This document shows positions 1 through 11,472 of a stretch of 64,000 nucleotides of DNA, piece by piece. The notes under the pieces were generated by a model, which was not told the origin of the DNA, made no database searches, and saw nothing but the letters and a program-made list of their open reading frames with translations. Source of the stretch: Paraglomus occultum (taxonomy: Eukaryota; Glomeromycota; Glomeromycetes; Paraglomerales; Paraglomeraceae); NCBI GenBank assembly GCA_910592205.1, contig CAJVPJ010000001.1, positions 1 through 64,000 on the forward strand, in the 5' to 3' direction. The position numbers were made by a program, and so were the translations under genes. Numbering within the stretch: the first letter of the stretch is position 1; each line of letters opens with the position of its first letter.

Positions 1-2087
1 GCTATATCCCATTCTGGACAGCAACTGATTGAACCATCTTGAATGCTTGCGTGCAGCCAGTCTTTGTACGAATTGTTAGCTATTTGAGACATTGTTAAAG
101 ACGCAAAGTAAATAAGTGCAGGACAGTCGACTGATGTTCAATGTAACCTTGTGTAACTCGAATGACTAGGTTCATCTTGTATTACTTACGAACTATATCC
201 GCCAAAAAACTTCGTTAAAGCGAATTATTCGTTAAAGCGGACTACTATCTTTATATATATGAATGAATCGGTTCCATAAAAAAGCTTCGTTATAGGTCAT
301 CTTCGTTAAAACAGACCTTCGTTAAAGCGGACTTTACTGTGTATTATTTAAAGATTAAATATCCCAACCGGCGTGCCCCTCTGCAACATAATAATGTTAT
401 ATCATGGTGTAATCAATATATTTTCACATTACTTTTAGTGCCGTAATATTTTTACCGACTGTTGCAAGCTTCTTGTTACTTTGTCTTTTTTGACTATTTA
501 TTCATCATATATACGTAGTCATTAGTTTCATATTTATATATTTTGTATAGAGATAGTAATAAGCCTATATATAACATTTTATAATTATAATGTCAAATAA
601 AAGTTGCGTAATATATATTAATTAAAAAAAATGTGATTCAAAGTCTCAAAGTAGAATTCGGTAACTTTCAGCAAACTAGCCTCTCATTTACAATATATAA
701 TAAATGTTCACTTTGCCTGCTTTGTGCCTCATTTATAAGTAATCATTGCTGGAGGCTGCAGGAAAGGTTGGGATAACTTGACACTGGAACTTGATGTTTA
801 TGGACTTGATGTTGCTGGGCTATACGTCCACTTTAAGAAGCTCTGACTTCTGTCAGTGTTCGGATCGGACTTGGTGTCCGCATGCAATCTCCATATGGAA
901 TGCGTGAAGGTTTGCCACACTCATGTATTCCAATTAATACTGAATACAACACACAGGAAGGACTACATCGACATTGGAGTAGAATCCAATAAAGAAACCG
1001 TGAAATTAATTGTCGTCATGCTTGGTAAATGCACATACAGGCTCGTCGGAGTACATACTCAATATTACTATGTGTGTGATTGCTGCAAAACATTGTTAAA
1101 CCGTTATAAATTTAAGTGATTGAGTGTTAGTTTATTTAACGAAGAACGAGATGTTGCATATATTGACAAATGCAAAAATAAACATTTGCACTGAGCATAC
1201 AAAGCATTTTCCTATAAAACGCAAAAGACTATACTACCAAATAGAGTATGTACAATCCATTTATTACGTTAATACAGCGGGCAAGGGTCGAGTAAGCATC
1301 TGCCTAACCTTCGATGGTCCGTCTGTGCTCGACAGTACGTATTTCACCAGTATGAGCTGGCTACTACATTTATTCACTAACAATAACTGTATTAAAAGTG
1401 CCAAGTTCGCATTACGAAACTTAAATTGTTCTAACAGTGTATTGAATCTGATGCTCTTCATATTAGCAATTTGTCTTAGTGATACGGTAGCAGCCAAGTA
1501 GTCAGCGAGCGTCATTTCACGTCTACGAGAGTTGTCTAAATCCAAAGTTGCTTTATTCCTCCATTACTCCGAAAACGCATTAGCTTATGCATGTTCTTCA
1601 TTAAATGAATTTGTATTCCTGTAGACGAACAATATGTTCGAACAATAAATTATAACCTTGCTTGATTTGTATGCTTACTGCGTCCAAATGCACAGGGGCT
1701 TAACTATTTGACAATAACATCGATTATAAGCAGCAGAAAAGTTTTCATTTGCCGTGAAAACTTGCTATGCCAGATTGAAGTTGGACCAGAATAGAAACAT
1801 GGAATCTTCCCCAACATTCCAACGTTTGTCTCTCCCATTCCGTTACTGGCTGATTAGACCCCTCAAAGTGGTAATGATTACATAACAAAACTATAGTTTG
1901 GGGTGCTTATTTGCAAATCATGATGTCCGTGACTACATCGAATAAAGTGATAAACCTGTTTTAGCACATACAGTGGATTAAAATTCTCCCACGCCAACTT
2001 GGAATTCGGTTATATAGCCATGACAGTAACACTCATTCACACTCAAAAAATCCCATTTCATCAAATATATTTTTGTAAAGAAAAAAA
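1..2087. other. Non-coding stretch, no supported gene
   Basis: I see no exon set that gives a recognisable protein here. A few open frames of 87-125 codons exist on both strands around 856-1545, but they overlap each other, lack family motifs and are not flanked by convincing splice sites. The only structured sequence is a TIR-like block at about 205-345, listed separately. The rest is AT-rich intergenic DNA. Confidence 0.5.
205..345. repeat. Pogo/Tigger-like terminal repeat remnant
   Basis: The motif TTCGTTAAAGCGGACT and variants occur four times in about 140 bases, and the block ends in TTTACTGTG. Read on the minus strand this begins CAGTAAAGTCCGCTTTAACG, the style of pogo/Tigger-type termini, which start with CAGT and carry internal subrepeats. 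No matching opposite end is visible in the window, so I read it as a solo end or a truncated element. Confidence 0.35.
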
Positions 2088-2462
2088 ATGGATTTGAATC
2101 ATTGGAAATCTAAACTAGTAGGGAAAGTTTTCCTGGACGACAACGCTGTTAAGCCCGACCATGTCTCTGACACTGAGGTAAAAGAAGGATAAATCTTTGG
2201 TATGGTTATTATTTATATCAAACAAGCATGAGCTAACACTTGTTTGTCGTAGTGTGTACGAAAGCGTGACTTGCCTGAGAAACACAGGGTAGTGCGTGAA
2301 GGTTATATGTATACTGCAGACTTTGACGAAAACAGGTGTGTGTTGTCATTTCATGGAATAGATGACATGGTGTAAATAATAACTGGAAATCATTCTCCAA
2401 TATGCAGATTGCAAGTTCATGTAGATAACAATAATACTATCCATAAAGTGACTGCTGGTTAA
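2088..2462 (+). CDS. Peptidase inhibitor I78 family protein, 75 aa
   Basis: Three exons fit: 2088-2177, 2253-2335 and 2408-2462. Phases are consistent (GT-AG introns) and the product is 75 residues. The second half carries the I78 pattern: RVVREGYMYTADFDENRLQV, then VDNNNTIHKVTAG at the C terminus. This matches the family signature of V-R-(V/I)-(I/V)-R-x-G followed by a polar strand, R-L-x-(V/I)-x-V-D and a glycine near the end. Family members are tiny serine-protease inhibitors, best known from fungi and bacteria. There is no signal peptide, so an intracellular role against vacuolar or cytosolic proteases is an inference. TPC1 starts 265 bases downstream on the same strand. Confidence 0.72.
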
Positions 2463-2727
2463 GACTATGTTGATATTGCTTTATGTTCATCGGATGAAAA
2501 TAAAAGCTTTGTATTAGTATGGCTTGTCGATTCTACTTGATATGCTACTGTGATTGGTGGTTTGTCGGTCACATTTATTTTAGTCTCTCGTGCATAACTT
2601 AACCCCCCAACACTTGATCGAATACTGCCTTTCTTAAATAGTTTGACGCTTTTTGCCATGAGTCAAGGTATAACTGTTGCCTCTTTGAGCCTTCTTGTAT
2701 CGCTGAACGTTACCATTGTTGTATAAT

Positions 2728-4082
2728 ATGATGGCTCTAGTTAGCAGTCAGGATCAGTTTGATAAACAAAAGCCGCCTGCTGATGTAAACGCGGACGAGC
2801 CAATTGTTTCGTCTAGATTGTCAATGCTACAAACATCAATAGCTGGTGCGGTTGCCGGCATGGCTTCCAGGTATATATAGAATATATGCTGCAGTGTGGT
2901 TATGGAACCTTGCTGACTCTGTTTCTCGATCTTCCCAATGGGCGAACTGAATGCTAATTAAGATTTACAGTAGCCCCACTTGATGTCATAAAGATTAGAC
3001 TACAGGTTGCGTAATACTTATACTTGTAGCTACGACAAGAACGAATATCATGATTAAACATAAACTAGTCAGCGACCTGCTAATAATAGACTGTGTGTTT
3101 TTTTTGTTGTAATCATTAATACAGCTGCAAGCAGTCCGAAATGGACCGAAGTATCGTGGCATGTTTCATGGACTGAAATTAATTGTTAAAGAAGAAGGGA
3201 TACTAGTAAGTTTCAGCTTAGTCACTCTATAACAAATCCAATGTATTTTCAATTATGTGATCGTTTTCCAATCGATATTGCAGGCGTTATGGAAAGGCAA
3301 TCTCTCGGCCGAATGTCTCTACCTTTCATATGGTGCAGTCCAATTTTTGAGCTATCGACAAGTAGATGCATTACTCAAACGAATGAACGCATCTGTGCCA
3401 ATATCGAACATGTTAATACCTTTTATTAGTGGTGCCTTGTGTGGATGTATTGCCACCGTCACGACATATCCATTCGACTTGCTCCGAACCAGATTTGCTG
3501 CCCAGGGGAATAAGAAGATCTATAACAGTCTATCACAGGCAATAAGGCAAATTTATCGACACGAAGGCATCAGGGGATTTTTCCAAGGAGTAAAGCCAGC
3601 AGCGATTCAAATCATGCCATACATGGGTATCAATTTCGGATGTTATGACATAATCAAGAGAGAGTTACAGGTATAATGGGAAACCGTAAATCAGCCGCAC
3701 CATCCTTGTATATAAGTTATTCATATTACAACTTTCTAAATCAAAAAACCAGACATCCAATCAACCAAACGCAATGGGATCTATGATAGATCTAACTAGT
3801 GGTGCTCTATCAGGAGTATTCTCCAAGACGGCTGTGTTTCCACTCGACGTTGTACGGAAGCGAATGCAGATACAAGGGCCTAATAGGACGTATTACGTCG
3901 TCTATAATGTTCCCGTATATTCAACGTCCGTTCTGACGTGCATGAAGGAAATAATACGTAGAGAAGGTCTGTTAGGACTGTATAAAGGACTAACACCTGC
4001 TGTTGTTAAGGCCGCTTGCGCCAGTTCTGTTACTTTCTTCATGTATGGACAAACCAGGTATTTACTTGAACGAATGAAATGA
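2728..4082 (+). CDS. TPC1: Mitochondrial thiamine pyrophosphate carrier
   Basis: Five exons (2728-2870, 2963-3005, 3125-3205, 3284-3670, 3753-4082) encode 327 residues, normal for a mitochondrial carrier. All three carrier repeats are present, each with a P-x-[DE]-x-x-[RK] signature: APLDVIKIRLQ, YPFDLLRTRF and FPLDVVRKRMQ. The stretch ALWKGNLSAECLYLSYGAVQ is typical of the TPC1/SLC25A19 branch, as is FFQGVKPAAIQIMPYMG. The protein should sit in the inner mitochondrial membrane and import thiamine pyrophosphate for pyruvate and 2-oxoglutarate dehydrogenases. Two adjacent ATGs (2728, 2731) could start it. The exon 2 acceptor is AATTAAG at 2962, chosen because the later TTTACAG breaks the frame. 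An alternative would be another SLC25 nucleotide-type carrier, which is less likely. Confidence 0.88.
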
Positions 4083-5132
4083 ATTGGGGTTCAGGCCGTG
4101 ATTGTGATAGACGCTTGATGTCGCCATTGAGTTGATTTGTGACTGCTAGAGAAATTAAATTTCATGATTATGACGAAACGGAGCGTATTAATGCGTAGAG
4201 GGTCCTTCAATAATGATAATGGATCACGAGACCGCAAAGTCATAAGAAATGATCACTCCTTGATAGGATACGGAGCAGACGTTTTTATTGGTAGCAGATG
4301 TGAACCGAAAAAGAAAAGGACGTTGTGCAGACATAATTACTGGGAGCAGGCATAATTACTGGGAACAGTCACCAAGCACACTGTGCAACTCGTGGATTGT
4401 TAAAATAGTATTTATGTGATTAAAAATAAAAGGCGCGCACCTGAATGTTGTATAAAATGTACATATTTACGCGTTAGCATTTTAAAACCGTGTGGGAAGA
4501 TCGACAAACAAGAGCGTGATCCATTATCGAATATGACCTTCATCAATGTGCATCTCATCTGCAAAATCCCAAACCCTAACCCGTGAAAAAAAAATAGGGG
4601 ATATTTTTTCATTTGGGCCCGTATTGCAGAAGGGGGTCAATATAAGTTGATGTCCTATTACTCAAATTGTTCATGGCAGGCAAGCGTCTTGCTACTGTAC
4701 GTTAGTTCCCCAATAATAACGGTGCTTAAGTCTTTACCTTGCTAAATACGGGATTTATACCTTTTGACGGGCTTCCCACAAACGCGGAGTCTTTGTTACA
4801 CTAATAAGCAGTCTCACGTTCTCACCGTCTGCTAATTAAACTCACGTTGTGTCATAATAATATGAATTCTATCTTATTATGACGATCTTTGATCGGCAAT
4901 ATCTGTCGACTGTCGATTTTCTCCGTGTTTAGTATTTATGAACTGATGCTTATGCTTCAATACGGCTAGACCAGTACAAGAACAACTGACAGGGGGGAAA
5001 CCATTTTCTGTGCAGATCAAAGTTTTTTTTCCCTTAGGTCTCGCGAGGAAGAGATGTTAAACCGTCAAGCATTTCAATAATCAATTCATCATCATCGCAA
5101 GAATTTTCCCTGGTTTTAACGATACTATAGCA
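4083..5132. other. Intergenic, nothing identified
   Basis: About 1 kb between TPC1 and the telomerase gene. Only short open frames without motifs are visible (4164-4355 on plus, 4412-4612 on minus). The last few hundred bases presumably hold the telomerase gene promoter, but I cannot pick out a defined site. Confidence 0.4.
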
Positions 5133-5718
5133 ATGTCGCATATAATTTCAGAGGCATGGATCCTTCCTATTATTACTCGCTTCTTTAATGAGAAGAAAGC
5201 GTTTTACGAAGGTCATATTTTTCACGGACAAATTACAAACGTAAGTGCGAATCCCATTTAAATTAATTCTAAACTTTGCTTTTTTTTTAAACGCAAAAAT
5301 TTCTTAACGAAATTGGTGCCCTACGGTAGATTGAGTATCGCCAATATGTGAATATCTTTAGAGCAAAGTTAAACGACCGGAATAGCATGGTTCAATGCGA
5401 ATTATCTCCTTCCCCCTTAAACCGGTATGTTATTTCTTTACTCGTGTTCACGTAATCGTGCATTAAGTTGACGAATAAAAAATGTAATATATTTTTTTTT
5501 CTCATGGGTTATTAGCGTGCCCGAAATGAAATTATTCGCTCCATTTATTATTGTGAAGGCTTTTTCTGTCATTGTGGACGTGAAGGCGCCTAACGAAGAA
5601 TGGATGATATATTTAAGTATTAAAAATTACGACGTTACTCACGGTTATATCAATCCTCAACTTTTGGCCAGCTTTACGCCGATTTGGAAGGAAAAGGCAA
5701 TCAAAAACGCGGTAAAAG
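5133..5718 (+). other. OB-like module at the TERT N terminus (TPP1/Tpz1-like, tentative)
   Basis: Exons 1-3 encode about 136 residues. They read as a short helix with an aromatic-Ile pair (SEAWILPIITRFF), then GHIFHGQITN, IFRAKLNDRNSMVQCELS, KLFAPFIIVKAFSVIVDV and EEWMIYLSIKNYDVTHG. This alternation of strands with a W-I start and a D-(S/N)-x-x-(V/I)-(Q/K) strand resembles the TPP1/Tpz1 OB fold, which contacts the TERT TEN domain. Similarity is by eye only. If intron 3 is not removed the frame ends at 5747, giving a small stand-alone protein instead of a TERT extension. Confidence 0.4.
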
Positions 5719-8700
5719 GTATGATAATTCTATTCAGAATTTTTTGACACGCCTAATAAGTGATAATATATCCAAGCACATTACTGCTGTATCGGTAAAG
5801 TCTGTTTGGTTTTATTTGGTGATAATTGATTGATTTATCATGCAATTACTCATTTGTCACATTGATAGTAACCATTATCTAATTTTTACGTGTAATCGGC
5901 ATACGATAATTCAAATACTGTCCAGTTGGCTAACCGCATTTCTTTGTTTTACCTGCACTTTTCATTTTAATCTCATAGCGCACGCAAACGCATCGCAAAT
6001 TCCGGTTGATTTGACTCTTGAACGTTTCCTAGAAGCAATGGAGTCCTCAACACCGGCCTCGTTATCAGGAGAAAGCTCTAGCAGATCAACCAGTCATATA
6101 AGTGCGTTAACTGATGATTTTCTCGAAGAACTGGGTATATCGGTGACTCCAAAGTCACGTAAACAGCCTGATGAACCCGCCGAGCATACACGGGCAGATG
6201 CAGAGAAACTTCATGCGGCAAAGGTTGCAATGAACTTGCCAAAGACTCACAGCTCACTAATCTTAAGAAGACTATTCGGAGATCGTATCAAACGTTTAGA
6301 GGAATATCTGTGCGAGATGGTCGGACCGGATGTTCACCTTGTAATCAAAGAAGACAATGAAGAATATATTAGCTTTCTTAGGAATTCGTACGCATTCGCT
6401 TACAAGATGGTGGAGCCCGCTTCGGAAAGTGTAGTAGAACATTTCAGCCTGCCAAATGTAAGTAAATACGTGATAATCTGTATGAACTTTAAATTAGAAT
6501 AAACTTTAAACTCTATGCACGCACTATTCAGTTAGTAGATAAGGTAGTTGAAGATTCAATAATGGTCGGGGAGACGTTTTTGAGAAATGTATTACTGAAC
6601 GGATACAGACAGGTATATGAACTTGCTATTCGCAATATTAATAAGTCGGAAGCATATTTTATTTACCAATAATTTACCTTATATAAATAGCAACGCGTTG
6701 GCAAAGAAAAAATCACAGAGAATTTCTACCCGAATAGTCTCGTGGAATACATAAAGACTTCGACTTCATGGCAAACGCTCTTTCGTAGGTGAGCAAACGT
6801 GCACATTGCTAAGAAGTAGCCGGTGGTCTCTTGTCTCATATTACACATACACTCCCCTTCAATTGCCACAGAATTGGGGCTAAATTTGTAGAATGTCTGC
6901 TAAAGAATGCTGCAATCTTTATCGGATTGGATAATGGCTGCTTCTTTCAGATTACTGGTAAGGAAAATGCATTATTTCTAAAATCGAGCATTGTTCCAAT
7001 TTAATTTTCTAAAATTCGCTGTTGGAATGAATAAATAGGTCCTCCGATTAATCACAACCTTAATACCACGGTTCGCACTAACCCGGCTTTCAGTAAAAAG
7101 CGCGGTAGTGCATTAGAGGTTGCCCACATTGCTGGAAAGAATTTCACAAAGAAACGACGTTTACACGAACCGAAACAGGACCTTGATCCGGGAGTTTCTC
7201 AGCAAGAGTCGATCGACAAGAACTTGCCCGAAACATCTACTATTGCTGAATCGGAAAGTGCAGACGCGTCGATCGCGGCAGACAACGTTTACGAAAAGCC
7301 GACGCGAACGTATACAAATCTAACATTTTCCCCGTCAGCCCTATTTTATGCACGAGCGAAACGTACTCAGAAGCGAATCTGGATCGGTCTTTCCTTTAAA
7401 CGTACGTGAGAATTTCGTAAACTAATATTTAATTATTATAGCTAATTCTATTGCTATTTCGCAGATATCTTTAACCGTATTGTAAAAATGAAAAAGGGAG
7501 GAAGAAAAGGGTACGGTGCCGCACACGTTATGCGATACATATTTCCTAAACAGTTTGGAATGCCAAATGTCTTTGATACGGTACACCAAAAGGGAATGGT
7601 TGTGAACGCTCTTGGCAACACATTTTATCGTGAGGCCGATATAATGGTATACGCGTGTTTTTAATTATTGTGCAAAATAAGTCTTTTTTTGCTGGTTGTA
7701 TTAACTGGTCTTAATTAGATTGCTGGCGAGAAACCGGTCCCGAAGCATCTCGTTCATATTGGAAAAGATATCGAAAAAATTATAAATTCGCATAAAAACT
7801 GCCCTTACCCGGCATTTTATGACCAATGCTGTCCCAAAAAGGTATTTGGTTAATAATACTCGCTTAAACTTGATCGAAATAGGGAATTTTAAATATAATG
7901 GTAAAAAAAAACTTATTTAGGAATTTAACGGCGACCCCTTGACTTGTGACTCAACTTACGGCCAGGCACATTGATCACATTTCTCATGTACTGGATTAGA
8001 ATTTTTTTCGATAAAATTTACTAATTATGAAGTTAAATCTATAGGTCGCAGCATTTGTTCACCGCGTCATAAGACGGCTCGTCCCTGACACGTTCTGGGG
8101 TGACGTTGAGAATAGAAACTCTGTTTTCGAGAGTAAGTTAAATTAAATAGGCTAACTTTGGATTCGAATTGGATAGATTAACCAATTTGTATTCTTTTTT
8201 AAAGAAATTTATAAATTTATTCGCTGTGGACGAAATGAGTGTACGACTCTACATGAGATGCTCCAGGGAGTCAAGCTAAAGAAATGTGATTGGCTTGTAA
8301 GAGCAGTCCAAGACCAAGATGCAGGTACGCATTTTACTATTTATAATGTTGTTCGTGATTACTTGTTATAACTCTAACTGTTAATCTCTAAATTTAGTCG
8401 CTAAATCCCAAAAAATGAGACAACTCCTTGGAGAATTTATTTGGTGGCTAATGGAATCCGTTGTTTGCTGCCTCCTCCGTGTAAGTGCGTTTCCCATGCT
8501 GCTAGCCTTTTTTTTTTTTTTCACTTTTCCACTTTACTGACCTCCAGTAAAATTTCTGGACTGTAAATAACAATTATCACTCGCAGACCTCTTTTTATAT
8601 AACAGAAAGCGCCTCCCCCAAAAAGCGGGTTCTCTACTTTAGACATGACGTATGGGAAATGATTACCGAGAACAAGCGGATGGAGTTGATGAAATCAACA

Positions 8701-11472
8701 TATGTCGAGATTCCCCAAGTATGACTTAAGAAAATATCTTCGTTTATTGTTATTTCTCTCCTAAATATTGTACTATTACAGGACAAGTTATCAGAATATG
8801 AGGGGAAAACTCTGGGTTATGCATCACTTCGATTGACTCCTAAGGTCGGTGGATTTAGACCAATTACAAATCTAAATATGCCAGTTAGACGAATAAATGG
8901 AGCTGTAAGTTGGATGTACAATATTATAAATATAAAAACGTGTATAAGAACACCGATTTCGTGCGTGGTTGCTTGTTATTAAATTATTGGTTTGCAGCGT
9001 TCACAGATACCCAGCGAAAAGGCTCCATCTCCAAATAATTTATTATCAGATGTATTTAATATTTTGACATTGGAAAAGGTAATTTGTTCTTTCAAGTTTG
9101 TTCGGAGCGCGCATGCAAGACTTGAACATGAACTAGACTCTTTAATTGAGATGATAATACTCCTTAAAGTCGCGAGTGCTCGGCGATTCCTATATCAGTG
9201 GCCTAGGAAGCGCCTGCGAGCATCTAAAAGTCTTTAAAAAACGATTGACAGATCTGGTCGTCAGGTATTGTGCTCGAAACAAGGAATCATGTTCATTGTA
9301 CAACTTTTTCAGTCGCGAATATGCATCACATTACATTAACAGGAAATCGCTTTCGTTATGATTTCGACCGCAGCCCGTTATTATACTTTGCAAAAGTTGA
9401 CATACAAGCATGTTTTGACACGATTAATCAGAATGTCCTTATGGACATTGTCAAGGACGTTGTCTTAAAGAGCGAATGTTATAGAGATGCAAATGTTTCG
9501 CTCGTTCGTTCAACCAGCGACAGTATTACCAAGCATCAGATACGTCGGTCTGCATACGCTGGTGAGATTAAGTAAATGCTTGTATTCTAAGGAACTTGTT
9601 ACAGAGGCCTGGGGCTTCTAATGTCGCGCGAATTTCCCCCCCCATCATTAGACAATTTTACACAGTTTAGCAACGTTGCACATGGACTGGCCGAGTCCAG
9701 ACACAATGCTATTTTTGTTGATGAGTGTGTCTACTATAAAAAGTCGACAGACAAGCTTCTCGATCTGTTAGAAGAACATGTGAAGAAACACGTCGTCAAG
9801 GCAGGGATTATGTATACGCGTAGGAAACAATGTCTAACAAGTGCTGATAGCTGTTTACTCCACTAGATTGATGACAAATACTACAGACAACATACTGGTA
9901 TTCCACAGGGTTCTATAATTTCAACATTGCTGTGCAGGTAAATAATTTCCATTCAAACAAAGAAGCTTGAATTTAGCTAAACATCTTATTTTTTTTCTCT
10001 TGCAGTTATTTCTTTAATGAAATGGAACAAGAAAAGTTTCCGTTTGTTCGTGATGAGGACAGTGTAAGCCAGATTGCAAGACATACTTTTGCAAGTGGAC
10101 CTTGTTATGAATAATAACCCTTGGGAATTTTACATTTATCTGTAATTTGTAGCTGCTTCTCCGTTATATTGATGACTTTTTATTTATAAGTCTCGACAAG
10201 GGAAAGGCAGAAAAATTTTTAAGTGTGATGTTTGAAGGTACTTGTGATGCTTATTCATTCAAGACAAGTTCGTGAACTATTGATAAGGGATGACGAGATT
10301 CACTTTACATTCATAAGGACATTCACATTATGGATGCTTGGTAAACAAGGCAAAGAGTATGACAAACTTTGAGACAGAAATATGTGGGCACAAAATGGGT
10401 TATGGCAGGGCCATTGAAGAGCCTATTGGTGAGCATTTATCAACATGTTGCATTGATGCATTGGAGAAAACTAGGGCTTAACCACCTGTATATTGATCCA
10501 TTCTTTGTTAGATTTCCCATGGTGTGGTGTCCTGATAAATACAAAGACATTGGAAGTGAAGTGCGATTATTCCCGATATGTGAGCATGCGTATCCTTTAT
10601 GTGCAAGAAGCAAAAAAAAATTCCACAAATTCTGTATCAACCGAGTTGTCTTGTTCTTACATATTATGTCTGGCAGACATGAAAGATACAATATCAGTCA
10701 GCATACAGAGCCCTATTAAAACCCTCAAAAACAAGCTGATTCAGTGCGTGGTTTTCATTATGTTAAGTCTGGTTGTCACGGATACTAAGACAAAATGTCT
10801 GAACTGCCCTCATTGATTCATTTGTAGGATGATGCATCCTGGTTGGCAGGACATTTTTGTCAGCTTGGATTTGAACACTATACAGACAGTTTTCCTCAAC
10901 CTCTATCAGAATTACATAGTGGCAGCAATCAAGGTATCTGTTGAGTGATTTTTAATATACAATAACTAATTTATTTGTCTTCTTATATTTAGTTTCGTCA
11001 TTATCTGCAGACATTGAGACAATCTGGTCACCATTTGGATGGGGAGCCTGTTGCTGGTATGCATTGGATGACAGTTTTTTGCCAATAAGCCGTCGGACCT
11101 AATGCCAGTTTCTTCTGCAGAAGCTATATATTGCGCGTGTGAACATCCGTGCGTGCTGAAGGTGCCGAGAAATGCTGTGTTTGTGCCGCCCTTTAGGAAA
11201 CGACAACTTAAATGGTACGTGTAATTATTGTATTACTATGCATTGAGAGCTCTTGTTTTTATTGATTACTATATCTTAATAGGCTTGGATCACATGCGTT
11301 TCTCCGTGTATTTAAAATGATCAAGAAACAATACCCATGCCTAGTTAAGAATTTGAAGATAGCTAAGCATCAGTATTGCCGAGAAGATGTCGAGGCACTT
11401 TGTTTTGCCTCTGACATAAATAATAGCGAGACATTGAAGACGTTACTATACGGTGCTGATATTCAAATCTGA
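5133..11472 (+). CDS. TERT: Telomerase reverse transcriptase with N-terminal OB-like extension
   Basis: Thirty exons sum to 1302 codons. From Met220 (base 6230) the protein is a complete TERT of about 1083 residues. The TEN-domain region runs to about 380, with SWQTLF..IG and FFQITGPPI. The T/CP region contains YIFPKQFGMPNVF. RT motifs follow: 1/2 (FYITE...VLYFRHDVW, RLTPKVGGFRPITNL), A (YFAKVDIQACFDTI, Asp871), B' (GIPQGSIIS), C (RYIDDFLF, Asp1039 and Asp1040) and E (FPWCGVLI). A C-terminal extension closes it. Residues 1-219 come from exons 1-4: an OB-like stretch (1-136) and an acidic/Ser linker, joined in phase. Exons: 5133-5240, 5330-5424, 5516-5718, 5979-6457, 6532-6612, 6691-6788, 6872-6957, 7039-7401, 7465-7646, 7719-7841, 7921-7965, 8045-8132, 8205-8324, 8398-8480, 8587-8718, 8782-8904, 8998-9078, 9170-9264, 9374-9561, 9607-9800, 9867-9937, 10006-10063, 10153-10237, 10318-10428, 10512-10589, 10677-10761, 10828-10933, 10993-11056, 11121-11214, 11283-11472. 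Confidence 0.92.
10590..10676 (+). other. U12-type GT-AG intron in TERT
   Basis: The 87-base intron begins GTATCCTTT, an exact minor-spliceosome 5' splice site, and ends GGCAG. A branch-like TTCTTAC lies 17 bases from the 3' end. Removing exactly this segment (phase 1) joins CDYSRYVSM to HMKDTISVS, which has the same spacing as motif E and following residues in other TERTs. The major-type donor GTGAGC at 10580 gives a phase that does not fit. Confidence 0.7.

Noticed and set aside
1124-1545. Overlapping open frames of 93 and 125 codons on opposite strands
   Set aside because: They occupy the same bases, have no motif, and neither has flanking splice signals that extend them into a recognisable protein.
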